The translations under genes were made by a program, and so were the position numbers. A DNA stretch of 8,940 nt, from assembly GCA_001770785.1 (NCBI GenBank), contig MERZ01000142.1, forward strand, positions 1 to 8,940, written 5' to 3'. Below are positions 1 to 6,675 of the stretch, piece after piece. This DNA is from Burkholderiales bacterium RIFCSPHIGHO2_12_FULL_61_11. GTDB taxonomy: Bacteria; Pseudomonadota; Gammaproteobacteria; Burkholderiales; Burkholderiaceae_C. The notes under the pieces are model-generated. The model was not told where the DNA came from. It was given only the letters and a program-made list of their open reading frames with translations, and did no database searches. Position 1 is the stretch's first letter. Every line of letters begins with the position of its first letter.

Positions 1-1821
1 CACGCCGCCAAAGGCCTTGCTGTCGTGGCGCTTGGCATAAATTTCCAGAAGCTTGGCATGGACGGCGATACGCTTCGGACTGGTTCGCAGCGCTTCCTTG
101 AGGATTTCCTCGGCCTGCAGGTCGCGGCCGTAGGCCAGATAGACGTCGGCCTCGGCCACTGGGTCCACATCGCCGGCTGCATCAAGCTGGCTGGGCGAGT
201 ACACCAGGGACGAGCCCGTGGCGTTGCCTTCGTTGGTGTCAATGCGCTGGCCGCCACTGGCGCCGAAGAATGAGTCCGGCTGCAGGCGACTTTCCAGGAA
301 TGAGCTGTCCAACTGGGAGACGCTGCTGCGTTGGCGGTAGCGGTAAAAGCCCAAAGCGGCCAACAGCGCCAGCAGGCCAGCGGCAAGAGGCAGTATCAGC
401 GGGTTGTCACGCAAGCCGTCGATCAGGCCGGGTTCGGCGGGCGGCGGTGCGGCGGTCAGCACGGGCTTGTTGGCTGCTGCAGCCACGGCGGCCGGCGCAG
501 TGATGGTGCTGGCTGTTGAAGCTGGCAGCGACGCTGATGCGAGCGGCGCTGCAACGGAAGCGACTGCAGATGCCGGGGCCATGCCAGCGGCTGCGATGTC
601 TGCGCCGGTGGTCGCCTGGACTGAATTGGCAGCTGCCGCGGGAGCTGGCAGGGGTACCGCCAGACCGGGGATGCTGGTGGCAGGCGGCATTGGCGCGGCT
701 GCGGGCGCTGCGCCCAATTTGTTGAGATCGCTGATATTTTTGGACAATTCCGCCATGCGGCTTGAGGCCTCTTGGGCCTGCCGGTCGCTGGCGATCTTGT
801 CTTCGGCTGCCGTCGCAGTCTTGCCCTGAACCGAACCTTTGGAGAGTGTCAGCTTGTCGGGCGTGGCGTTGCTGGACGCGCGGTCTTCAAGCCTGGCTTG
901 CACCTTGCCGCCTGCCTGACGGTCGGCGCTGCCGACTTGCGTGCTCGGCGCGCTCTCGGCCAGCTTGCGGCGAAAGGCGTTGAAATCCTTGCTTTGGGCG
1001 ACGATGGTGCGGGTCGCCTCACCGGGAGAAATGGCGCTGGCTGTTTCAGCCCCCGGGATGTCCACTACCGCGCCGGACTTGATCAGGTTGATATTGCCGC
1101 CGATGAAGGCGTCCGGGTTGCTTTTGAGCAATGCCACCAGCATCTGGTCCAGCGATACGCTGGCGGGCTTGTTCTGTGCGGCAATTTTTCCGGCGGTATC
1201 TCCGGCCTTGACCGTCAGCTGCTTGTTGCTGGCAGGCGCCTTTTCAGCAGGACCGGCTTGGGCCACAGGCGCAGGCCGGACTGCCGGCGGGCTTGGCGGG
1301 GAAGAGGGGGGAGGCGCCATTGCCCGGGCTGGCGGCACGGCAACCGCTGGCCGGGACAGGGTAGGGACGGTGGGTGCGACTGTCACGCCTGCGCTGCTGG
1401 AACGCAGGTTGGGCGGGTCAACGAGCATGGTGTAGTCGCGGGTGATGCGTCCGGTGGACCAGCTGGCCTGGAGAATCACGTCCACGAAAGGTTCGGTGAC
1501 CGGACGGCTGCTGCTCAGGCGCAGGTAAGACCGGCCATCGGCGCGGCGCTGCAGCTGGACTTCAAGGCCGGCCGCCACCGCGTTGTATTCAAGCCCGGCC
1601 GCCTTGAAGGCGTCAGCGGGTGCCACGCCGGCCTTCAGAGTGGCGGCTTCGTCCGCCGTGATGTCTGCAATGTCGATTTCAGCCCGCAGCGGCTCGCCCA
1701 GCGCTGATTGAACGCTGATTCGACCCAGCGCCAGAGCATGGGCTTGAAAACTTGCCAGACTGGCCAGCAATGCAACGGCACTTGCCAGGGCGCCAATACG
1801 CCAACGACTGCGATGATTCAT
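1..1821 (-). CDS. fimV: FimV-family polar hub / pilus assembly protein, C-terminus cut by window edge
   Basis: FimV is an inner-membrane protein that binds peptidoglycan through LysM and organises the cell pole, type IV pili and twitching motility. The frame is open from ATG at 1821 to base 1, giving 607 residues; family members are often 800-1000, so the cytoplasmic end is missing. In order: a signal peptide (about 1-28, ending AHA), the FimV N-terminal domain (about 30-135, beginning LGRISVQSALGEPLRAEI), a proline-rich stretch (150-195), a LysM-like domain (about 202-256, VKAGDTAGKIA), a short helical or coiled-coil stretch (about 340-370), an alanine/proline linker (371-465), a membrane helix (about 475-492), then an acidic TPR-like start (553-580, VAEADVYLAYGRDLQAEEIL). 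A weak AGAGG lies 11 bases before the ATG. It follows asd on the same strand after 252 bases, an order common in beta-proteobacteria, where truA usually follows. Identity is confident from domain order and the N-terminal motif. Confidence 0.93.
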   Translation of the reverse strand, partial: MNHRSRWRIGALASAVALLASLASFQAHALALGRISVQSALGEPLRAEIDIADITADEAATLKAGVAPADAFKAAGLEYNAVAAGLEVQLQRRADGRSYLRLSSSRPVTEPFVDVILQASWSTGRITRDYTMLVDPPNLRSSSAGVTVAPTVPTLSRPAVAVPPARAMAPPPSSPPSPPAVRPAPVAQAGPAEKAPASNKQLTVKAGDTAGKIAAQNKPASVSLDQMLVALLKSNPDAFIGGNINLIKSGAVVDIPGAETASAISPGEATRTIVAQSKDFNAFRRKLAESAPSTQVGSADRQAGGKVQARLEDRASSNATPDKLTLSKGSVQGKTATAAEDKIASDRQAQEASSRMAELSKNISDLNKLGAAPAAAPMPPATSIPGLAVPLPAPAAAANSVQATTGADIAAAGMAPASAVASVAAPLASASLPASTASTITAPAAVAAAANKPVLTAAPPPAEPGLIDGLRDNPLILPLAAGLLALLAALGFYRYRQRSSVSQLDSSFLESRLQPDSFFGASGGQRIDTNEGNATGSSLVYSPSQLDAAGDVDPVAEADVYLAYGRDLQAEEILKEALRTSPKRIAVHAKLLEIYAKRHDSKAFGGV

Positions 1822-1908
1822 GGAGTTTTGAGCCTCTGATGCCTGGTCTGCATTGAACTTTGGTCTGCTTAAGCGCACAAAAACCTCGATGGGAATTTTC
1901 GAAAAACA

Positions 1909-1937
1909 ACCTTAACATCAAGGCATTAGGCTGACAA
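1909..1937 (-). promoter_or_regulatory. weak candidate promoter for fimV
   Basis: On the minus strand TTGTCA (1932-1937, five of six to the sigma-70 -35 consensus) is followed by a 17-base spacer and TAAGGT (1909-1914), a poor -10. The rest of the asd-fimV gap (1822-2073) is AT-richer than its surroundings and includes the palindrome TTTTCGAAAA (1896-1905), but no convincing terminator. fimV could equally be read through from asd. Low confidence. Confidence 0.2.
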
Positions 1938-2073
1938 GCTAAGACACCACTTAAGTTTTGACACAGCGAGTTAGCAGCAGCTTACAAGTTTTGTTCGTTG
2001 CCTGCCGACAACGCCGTGTGACAAGTACTTACGAATGGCGGATTTATCTGGACAGCCGCTCACTTCGAATAGT

Positions 2074-3213
2074 TTAGGCCTGAAGCAGGATGCGCAACAT
2101 GCGGCGCAGCGGCTCGGCGGCACCCCACAACAATTGGTCGCCAACGGTAAACGCCCCCAGATAGTCCGGGCCCATGGCCAGCTTGCGCAGGCGTCCGACC
2201 GGAATTTGCAACGTGCCCGTGACCGCAACTGGTGTCAGCTCCTTGACGGAGGCCTCGCGCGTATTCGCCACCACTTTGACCCAGTCGTTGTCGGCTGCGA
2301 TCAGGGCTTCGATGTCAGCCAGCGGGACGTCTTTCTTCAGCTTGAAGGTCAGCGCCTGGCTGTGACAGCGCATGGCGCCCACGCGCACGCAAAAGCCGTC
2401 CACCGGCGTTGCCGGGGTACCAAAGGCGGCACCCTGACCCAGAATTTTATTGGTCTCGGCACCGGCTTTCCATTCTTCCCGGCTCATGCCGTCACCCAGG
2501 TCTTTGTCGATCCAGGGGATCAGGCTGCCCGCCAGCGGCACGCCAAAGTTGGCGATCTCTGGTGCGCCCAGGGATTGCTGTCTGGCCAGGATGCGGCGGT
2601 CGATTTCCAGAATGGCGGATTTCGGATCGTCCAGCAGGGCCTTGACTTCGCTGTTGAGAGTGCCGAACTGGGTCAGCAGTTCGCGCATGTGCTGCGCGCC
2701 GCCGCCTGAGGCGGCCTGGTAGGTCATGCTGGTCATCCATTCGACCAGGCCCGCCTTGTACAGCGCGCCCACGCCCATCAGCATGCAGCTGACCGTGCAG
2801 TTGCCGCCCACCCAGTTGTTGCCGCCCCTGGCCAGCGCATTCTTGATGACCGGCAAATTGACCGGGTCCAGAACGATGACCGCGTCGCCTTCCATGCGCA
2901 GTGTGGAAGCCGCGTCAATCCAGTGGCCGTTCCAGCCGGCAGCGCGCAGCTTGGGAAAAATGGCCGAGGTGTAGTCGCCGCCCTGCGCGGTGATGATGAT
3001 GTTGCATTTCTTAAGCGCCTCAATGTCAAAGGCGTCCTTGAGCATGGTTTCGTTCTTCGCCTGGGCCGGCGCTTTGCCGCCAGCGTTCGAGGTGGAGAAG
3101 AAAACCGGCTCGATCAACTCGAAGTCACCTTCGGCCTGCATCCGGTCAATCAGCACCGAGCCGACCATGCCGCGCCAGCCGACGAGTCCTGTGAGATTGC
3201 CTGGGAGTTTCAT
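2074..3213 (-). CDS. asd: aspartate-semialdehyde dehydrogenase
   Basis: Asd reduces aspartyl-4-phosphate to aspartate-4-semialdehyde with NADPH in the cytoplasm. This is the branch point to lysine/diaminopimelate, threonine, methionine and isoleucine. The 379-residue product has the proteobacterial length and hallmarks: the NADP-binding loop [12 protein letters not shown] (9-20), FFSTSNAGG (38-46), [10 protein letters not shown] (136-145) with catalytic cysteine at about 139, [10 protein letters not shown] (171-180), and [12 protein letters not shown] (277-288) with the catalytic histidine at about 284. The frame stays open 23 codons further upstream, but the ATG at 3213 is preferred: AAGGG lies 7 bases before it and homologues begin just before the GWRGMVGS loop. 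It is complete with a TAA stop and shows no damage. It sits between mltB and fimV on the same strand; leuB, a frequent upstream neighbour in related bacteria, is not here. Confidence 0.97.
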   Translation of the reverse strand: MKLPGNLTGLVGWRGMVGSVLIDRMQAEGDFELIEPVFFSTSNAGGKAPAQAKNETMLKDAFDIEALKKCNIIITAQGGDYTSAIFPKLRAAGWNGHWIDAASTLRMEGDAVIVLDPVNLPVIKNALARGGNNWVGGNCTVSCMLMGVGALYKAGLVEWMTSMTYQAASGGGAQHMRELLTQFGTLNSEVKALLDDPKSAILEIDRRILARQQSLGAPEIANFGVPLAGSLIPWIDKDLGDGMSREEWKAGAETNKILGQGAAFGTPATPVDGFCVRVGAMRCHSQALTFKLKKDVPLADIEALIAADNDWVKVVANTREASVKELTPVAVTGTLQIPVGRLRKLAMGPDYLGAFTVGDQLLWGAAEPLRRMLRILLQA

Positions 3214-3220
3214 GGAATTG

Positions 3221-3225
3221 CCCTT
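3221..3225 (-). promoter_or_regulatory. ribosome binding site of asd (decides the start)
   Basis: AAGGG on the minus strand lies 7 bases before the ATG at 3213. It favours that start over the upstream in-frame ATG codons at 3282 and 3267, which would add residues absent from the family and overlap the leader hairpin. Confidence 0.75.
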
Positions 3226-3258
3226 CAAAAAGTACGAGAAAAATTCAAGCTTTTTGAC

Positions 3259-3275
3259 CCGGCTCATCGAGCCGG
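3259..3275 (-). other. perfect 7-bp hairpin in the asd leader
   Basis: CCGGCTC and GAGCCGG are separated by a 3-base loop, 45 bases upstream of the asd start. In the asd transcript it is followed by GTCAAAAAGC and then GAATTTTTC, so the U run starts about 13 bases after the stem. That is too far for a canonical intrinsic terminator. It may be an attenuator-like or mRNA-stabilising element, or a weak terminator for transcripts from mltB. The structure is seen directly; its role is unknown. Confidence 0.5.
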
Positions 3276-3297
3276 TGGGCACGACGAGGCGGGCTTG

Positions 3298-3402
3298 CTA
3301 GCCTTTAATGGGTGTCGTTTGGGTGATCCGGGTAAAGACCAGCGCGCCACTTCCCGCTCGCGGCGCGGCGGGGGAGTGGGGAATGGCGGGATTTTCACGC
3401 AT
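3298..3402 (-). CDS. possible 34-codon mini-ORF upstream of asd (leader peptide candidate)
   Basis: An ATG at 3402 opens a 34-residue frame ending in TAG at 3298-3300, 85 bases before the asd start. The first half is rich in Pro, Ala and Arg. The end, TRITQTTPIKG, has four threonines within seven residues plus two isoleucines and a lysine, the end products downstream of Asd. A 7-bp hairpin follows 22 bases after the stop. This resembles an amino-acid attenuation leader in layout, but there is no good Shine-Dalgarno sequence (only ACAGG close to the ATG), the hairpin lacks an adjacent U run, and the first half could be chance open frame in GC-rich DNA. I do not recognise a family. Confidence 0.2.
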   Translation of the reverse strand: MRENPAIPHSPAAPRAGSGALVFTRITQTTPIKG

Positions 3403-3410
3403 AGCCTGTC

Positions 3411-3416
3411 ATTCTA
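3411..3416 (-). promoter_or_regulatory. candidate -10 box for the asd transcript
   Basis: TAGAAT on the minus strand within GGTTAGAATG has no recognisable -35 at 16-18 bases. It would start a transcript almost at the ATG of the mini-ORF (3402), about 190 bases upstream of asd. The remainder of the 3214-3482 gap shows a GC-rich 5-bp inverted repeat around 3353-3373 and no strong terminator for mltB. Confidence 0.2.
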
Positions 3417-3482
3417 ACCAGGCACGGTCGTACAGCCCGCAGCGGCGTAACTTGGCCATGCTGGCAAGCCGGCCGTTTCCCG

Positions 3483-4583
3483 CTATGGTTTGACGCGCGC
3501 CGCCACTTCCCGCCCCAGCTCAATCACCGCCATGGCGTAGTAACTGCTCCAGTTGTAGCGGGTAATGGCGTAAAAATTCTCGGTGCCTGCCACGTAGCTC
3601 GGCGCGTCCGGGCCGTTGAGCAGCTCGATCAGTGCGAGCGGTCCCGGGTGTTGCAGCGCCTCGCCTTCCAGCACTGCGCCTTTGGCGGTGAAGCTGGCGA
3701 CGCTGAAGGTCGGCAGGATGTCGGGTGCCATCAGGGCGTCCATGTCCATGCGGCTGGCATCAAAACTCACGGGGAAGTGCGTGGGCATGCCGGGTTGCCA
3801 GTTGAAGGCCTTGAAATAGCTGGCGACCGAGCCGATCACGTCGGCCGGGCTGTCCCACAAGTCGATGATGCCGTCGCCGTCGAAGTCCACTGCGTACTTG
3901 ATCCAGCTTGACGGCATGAACTGCGGCATTCCCATGGCGCCCGCGTAGCTGCCCTTTATTTCAAGTGCCTCCAGCGGGGTGGCGCCGCGTCGGCTTTCCA
4001 GGGTCAGGAACTGCTCGATTTCGCCCTTGAAAAACTCGCTGCGCTCACTGGCGCGTGGGTGATCGGCCGGAAAGTCGAAGGCCAGCGTGGCGAGCGCGTC
4101 CAGCACCCGAAAGCTGCCGGTGTTGCGGCCGTAAATGGTTTCCACGCCAATGACGCCGACGATGATTTCAGCGGGCACGCCGTACTCGGTTTCAGCACGG
4201 GCCAGGGCGGCCTGGTTGTCTTGCCAGAAGCGCACGCCTGCCGCAATACGGATGGGGTCGATGAAACGGCTGCGATAAACCCGCCAGTTTTTGACAAAAG
4301 CCTGGGCCGGTGGCTGCATCAGCCGCGAGACGGTGGGGAGATAGCGCGACTGGCCCAGCGCGCGACGCACCCAGTCCGGATCCAGGTTGCGTCGGCTGGC
4401 CAGGTCGTCGGCAAACTGCATGGCATCGGGGCGCCTGGCATACAGTGGGTCTTCGGCCTCCGCAGCGCTCGTGGATACCATTTTTTTAAAGGATTTAGCT
4501 TCGCTAACGCCCGCTGTGGCTGCGCAAACAGCGATTAAAAAAACAGCGATTTTGAAATGATGAAAAGACGGTTGAAGGGTCAT
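3483..4583 (-). CDS. mltB: lytic murein transglycosylase B
   Basis: MltB cleaves the MurNAc-GlcNAc bond of peptidoglycan in the periplasm, forming 1,6-anhydroMurNAc ends. Counting from the ATG at 4583 the protein is 366 residues. It has an N-terminal signal sequence (about 1-29, hydrophobic IAVFLIAVCAATAG, ending SEA), then the SLT-type domain with catalytic glutamate about 148 in GVIGVETIYGRNTG, the family motif GSYAGAMGMPQFMPSSW (211-227), an EF-hand-like DFDGDGIIDLWD (233-244) matching the calcium site of E. coli MltB, and a C-terminal YAITRYNWSSYYAMAV (338-353). The residue before Cys20 is Val, so there is no proper lipobox; unlike E. coli MltB this form may be soluble or held by an uncleaved helix. 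A TTG two codons upstream (4589) is an alternative start. Neither has a clear Shine-Dalgarno sequence, and the ATG is preferred. It ends in TAG and appears intact. Confidence 0.93.
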   Translation of the reverse strand: MTLQPSFHHFKIAVFLIAVCAATAGVSEAKSFKKMVSTSAAEAEDPLYARRPDAMQFADDLASRRNLDPDWVRRALGQSRYLPTVSRLMQPPAQAFVKNWRVYRSRFIDPIRIAAGVRFWQDNQAALARAETEYGVPAEIIVGVIGVETIYGRNTGSFRVLDALATLAFDFPADHPRASERSEFFKGEIEQFLTLESRRGATPLEALEIKGSYAGAMGMPQFMPSSWIKYAVDFDGDGIIDLWDSPADVIGSVASYFKAFNWQPGMPTHFPVSFDASRMDMDALMAPDILPTFSVASFTAKGAVLEGEALQHPGPLALIELLNGPDAPSYVAGTENFYAITRYNWSSYYAMAVIELGREVAARVKP

Positions 4584-4613
4584 TTGCAAAAAGTAGGTGG
4601 GCTGAGTTCGATT

Positions 4614-4759
4614 TTAAGCAGGCCAGGCGAGTCGGCCCATTTCTGCGAGCAGGCGGGCCACGCATTCGCTGACCTGCGCTGGCTTGCCGGCAATCACCGT
4701 GGTAAGCTGATTTAACAGTGCCTGCAGTTTTTTTCCTTAGCGTGCATGTCTTCAACCAT
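4614..4759 (-). pseudogene. remnant of a MoxR-type AAA+ ATPase N-terminus, frameshifted and truncated
   Basis: The minus-strand frame from 4736 to TAA at 4614-4616 encodes KLQALLNQLTTVIAGKPAQ followed by VSECVARLLAE, which resembles the start of MoxR-family ATPases (LLxQLxTVxVGKxxQVxDCVACLLAGGHLLIEDVPG). The homology stops just before the expected Walker A segment: the next codons read MGRLAWPA and then stop. At the 5' side the frame is closed by TAA at 4737-4739, but candidate ATG codons at 4759 and 4747 lie in another frame. Changing the A7 run (4728-4734, T7 on the plus strand) to A5 or A8 would join them. MoxR proteins are chaperone-like ATPases usually encoded with DUF58 and transglutaminase genes; none of that remains here. 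Family assignment is from memory of the N-terminal motif over only about 30 residues. Confidence 0.45.
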
Positions 4760-4788
4760 AACGGAATTTTTCGCAAAATTTATCTGTC

Positions 4789-5742
4789 ATGAACGCGACC
4801 GGTTATTTCACCCATAAAGACTGCTGGAAGCATGAAATGGGACCGGGACACCCGGAGTGCCCTGAGCGACTGGATGCCATTGAAGACCGCCTGCTGATCA
4901 CCGGCGTCGGTGATGCGCTGGACCGGCGGGAGGCGCCACTGGCGGCGCTGGGCGATATTGAACTGGCGCACGACCGCATGCTGATCGCGGCGATTCGGGG
5001 GTTGAGCGACCGCCTGGTCGACGACATCAAGGCGGGTGGGCCCGCCTATGCCCAGATTGATCCCGACACCTCGCTGAACGTGCACACCTGGAATGCCGCC
5101 TTGCGCGCGGCAGGCGCGACCATTGCGGCCACCAATGCCGTACTGGCCGGCGAAATGGAAAATGCGTTTTGCGCCGTGCGTCCGCCCGGGCACCATGCCG
5201 AACGCGGCAAAGCCATGGGCTTTTGCTTTTTCAACAACATCGCCATTGCGGCCAAATACGCGCTGGAGCGCCACGGTCTCAAGCGCGTGGCGATTGTTGA
5301 CTTTGACGTGCACCATGGCAACGGCACCGAAGACATCATCCGCGGTGACCAGCGGGTGCTGATGGTGAGTTTTTTCCAGCATCCGCTTTATCCTTTTAGT
5401 GGCGCTGAATCGCGCGAGAGCAACATGGTGAACCTGCCGGTGCCGGCCTATACCAAGGGCATGGACGTGCGCGAGCTGATCGAGATGATGTGGATTCCGC
5501 GCCTGGAAGAGTTCAAGCCCGAGATGATTTTCATCTGCGCCGGATTCGACGCGCACCGCGAGGACGACCTGGGTCGGATGGGCCTGGTCGAGCAGGACTA
5601 CGCCTGGATTACCCAGCGCGTCAAGGATGTGGCCAGGCGCCATTCAAAGGGCCGCATCGTGTCCTCGCTCGAAGGGGGTTACAACCTCAGCGCGCTGGCG
5701 CGCAGCGTCGAAGCGCATATTCGTGTGCTGGCTGATTTATAG
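4789..5742 (+). CDS. histone deacetylase superfamily protein (class II-like zinc amidohydrolase)
   Basis: These zinc enzymes hydrolyse acyl-lysine or acetylated polyamine amide bonds; the bacterial substrate cannot be read from sequence. The 317-residue product has the whole active site: RPPGHHAERGKAMGFCFFNN (131-150) with the His135-His136 charge-relay pair, DFDVHHGNGT (171-180) with zinc ligands Asp173 and His175, AGFDAHREDDLG (251-262) with the third ligand Asp254, and LEGGYNL (294-300) carrying the transition-state tyrosine about 298. The N-terminal GPGHPECPERL (18-28) is typical of the family. The ATG at 4789 fits homologues, but no Shine-Dalgarno sequence precedes it. CAAAAT (4774-4779) is a poor -10 placed so that a leaderless transcript is conceivable. 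It ends 8 bases before the crotonase gene, so the two are almost certainly one operon. It is divergent from mltB. Confidence 0.93.
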   Translation: MNATGYFTHKDCWKHEMGPGHPECPERLDAIEDRLLITGVGDALDRREAPLAALGDIELAHDRMLIAAIRGLSDRLVDDIKAGGPAYAQIDPDTSLNVHTWNAALRAAGATIAATNAVLAGEMENAFCAVRPPGHHAERGKAMGFCFFNNIAIAAKYALERHGLKRVAIVDFDVHHGNGTEDIIRGDQRVLMVSFFQHPLYPFSGAESRESNMVNLPVPAYTKGMDVRELIEMMWIPRLEEFKPEMIFICAGFDAHREDDLGRMGLVEQDYAWITQRVKDVARRHSKGRIVSSLEGGYNLSALARSVEAHIRVLADL

Positions 5743-5745
5743 GAG
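5740..5745 (+). promoter_or_regulatory. ribosome binding site of the crotonase gene, overlapping the upstream stop
   Basis: TAGGAG combines the TAG stop of the deacetylase gene with the Shine-Dalgarno sequence for the ATG at 5751, with a 5-base spacer (TTGTC). The arrangement suggests translational coupling of the two genes. Confidence 0.7.
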
Positions 5746-5750
5746 TTGTC

Positions 5751-6554
5751 ATGAGCGAATCATCGCCTGAACCGTTGCCGGTTCTTCACACCCAGGACGC
5801 CCGGGGTGTTCACACCCTGACCCTGAATCGGGCGAGCACTTTCAACGCACTCAGTGAAGACGTGATCGCCGCCTTGCAAACCGCGCTGGATGCCATTGCC
5901 ATCGACAGCTCGGCGCGCGCGGTGGTCATCGCGGCGCAAGGCAAGGCGTTTTGTGCCGGCCACAATCTCAAGGACCTGCGCGCCCGGCCCGAGCTGGCCT
6001 ATTACCAGACCCTGTTTGCCCAGTGCACGCGCATGATGCTCAGCATCCAGAATTTGCCGGTGCCGGTGATCGCCAGGGTGCAGGGGCTGGCCACTGCCGC
6101 GGGGTGCCAACTGGTGGCGCAATGCGATCTGGCCGTCGCTGCCAGCCACGCCAGCTTTGGCGTGAACGGGATTGATGTGGGTCTGTTTTGTGCCACGCCC
6201 AGTGTGCCGCTGGTGCGCAACATCCCTGCCAAGCAGGCCATGGAAATGCTGCTGACGGGTGAGTTCATCACGGCCGATGAGGCGCGTGCCAGAGGCCTGG
6301 TGAACCGCGTCGTGCCGCTTGAAGCGCTCGATGCCGAGCTTGAGAAACTCCTGCAAGCCCTGCTGCTCAAACCGCGCGAAGCGATTGCCATGGGCAAGGC
6401 GCTTTTTTACAGGCAGCGTGAAACCGGTATTGAGGCGGCCTACCAGCTGGCGGGCCAGACCATGGCGTGCAACATGGTTCATCCCGTCGCGCAGGAGGGC
6501 GTGCAAGCCTTCATCGAAAAAAGGAAACCTCAATGGCCAGCGGCGCGGCCTTGA
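5751..6554 (+). CDS. ECHDC3-like enoyl-CoA hydratase/isomerase (crotonase) family protein
   Basis: The crotonase fold handles acyl-CoA thioesters in the cytoplasm. The 267-residue protein has the oxyanion-hole segment GKAFCAGHNLKDLR (64-77), then GLATAAGCQLVAQCDLAVA (112-130), FGVNGIDVGLFCATPSV (136-152), the MEMLLTGEFITADEA helix (164-178) and a C-terminal EGVQAFIEKRKPQW (249-262). These features match the ECHDC3 branch. Where classical enoyl-CoA hydratase has Glu144 (GGCEL) this protein has Gln120 (AGCQL), and where it has Glu164 (QPEI) it has Gly140 (VNGI). Ordinary hydration of enoyl-CoA is therefore doubtful. The oxyanion hole is intact, so CoA-ester binding is likely. It follows the deacetylase by 8 bases with a coupled ribosome site. 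Subfamily is confident; reaction unknown. Confidence 0.9.
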   Translation: MSESSPEPLPVLHTQDARGVHTLTLNRASTFNALSEDVIAALQTALDAIAIDSSARAVVIAAQGKAFCAGHNLKDLRARPELAYYQTLFAQCTRMMLSIQNLPVPVIARVQGLATAAGCQLVAQCDLAVAASHASFGVNGIDVGLFCATPSVPLVRNIPAKQAMEMLLTGEFITADEARARGLVNRVVPLEALDAELEKLLQALLLKPREAIAMGKALFYRQRETGIEAAYQLAGQTMACNMVHPVAQEGVQAFIEKRKPQWPAARP

Positions 6555-6579
6555 CTCTTCGAAGTGCACCTCCTGCGCG

Positions 6580-6672
6580 ATTGACAGCCTGGAGGCCTGG
6601 TTTGCGGCGCTGACCCAGCCCACCGCCCTGACCGAACTGGCGGCGCTGGTCGCTTGCGACCTGCTGGCCTGA
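6580..6672 (+). pseudogene. detached N-terminal coding segment of the MscS-family gene, ended by in-frame TGA
   Basis: In the same frame as the downstream channel gene, 30 sense codons (6580-6669) read IDSLEAWFAALTQPTALTEL then AALVACDLLA, followed by TGA (6670-6672) and then LVVRLASRAR. Across the stop this forms one hydrophobic helix, and related channels (recalled, not searched) begin in this way with Trp or another residue at the stop. No ATG, GTG or TTG occurs in this frame between 6535 and the stop; only ATT at 6580 sits where a start would be expected. An AAGGA-ATG pair (ATG at 6533, inside the crotonase 3' end) reads a different frame for 26 codons to a TGA at 6611. This looks like 5' decay of the gene or a sequencing problem. 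Confidence 0.5.
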
Positions 6673-6675
6673 CTG

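Noticed and set aside
772..1707. 311-codon plus-strand open frame opposite fimV
   Set aside because: It is antisense to the clearly coding FimV frame, which has a signal peptide, LysM and membrane helix. The composition (Arg/Gly/Ala/His) is that of a GC-rich shadow, with no recognisable motif.
2001..2018. CGTTG/CAACG inverted repeat downstream of asd as a terminator
   Set aside because: Only 5 bp with an 8-base loop and no U run on the asd strand.
2035..2709. 224-codon plus-strand open frame opposite asd
   Set aside because: Shadow of the highly conserved asd; no domain or ribosome site.
4728..4734. A7 run (minus strand) as a programmed frameshift site
   Set aside because: The joined product would still stop before Walker A, so there is nothing functional to express. 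A decay mutation is the simpler reading.
4780..5643. 287-codon minus-strand open frame opposite the deacetylase gene
   Set aside because: His/Gln/Val-rich mirror of the coding strand. The plus-strand frame holds a full zinc active site.
5760..6623. 287-codon minus-strand open frame opposite the crotonase gene
   Set aside because: Mirror frame with no motif; the plus strand encodes an unmistakable crotonase.
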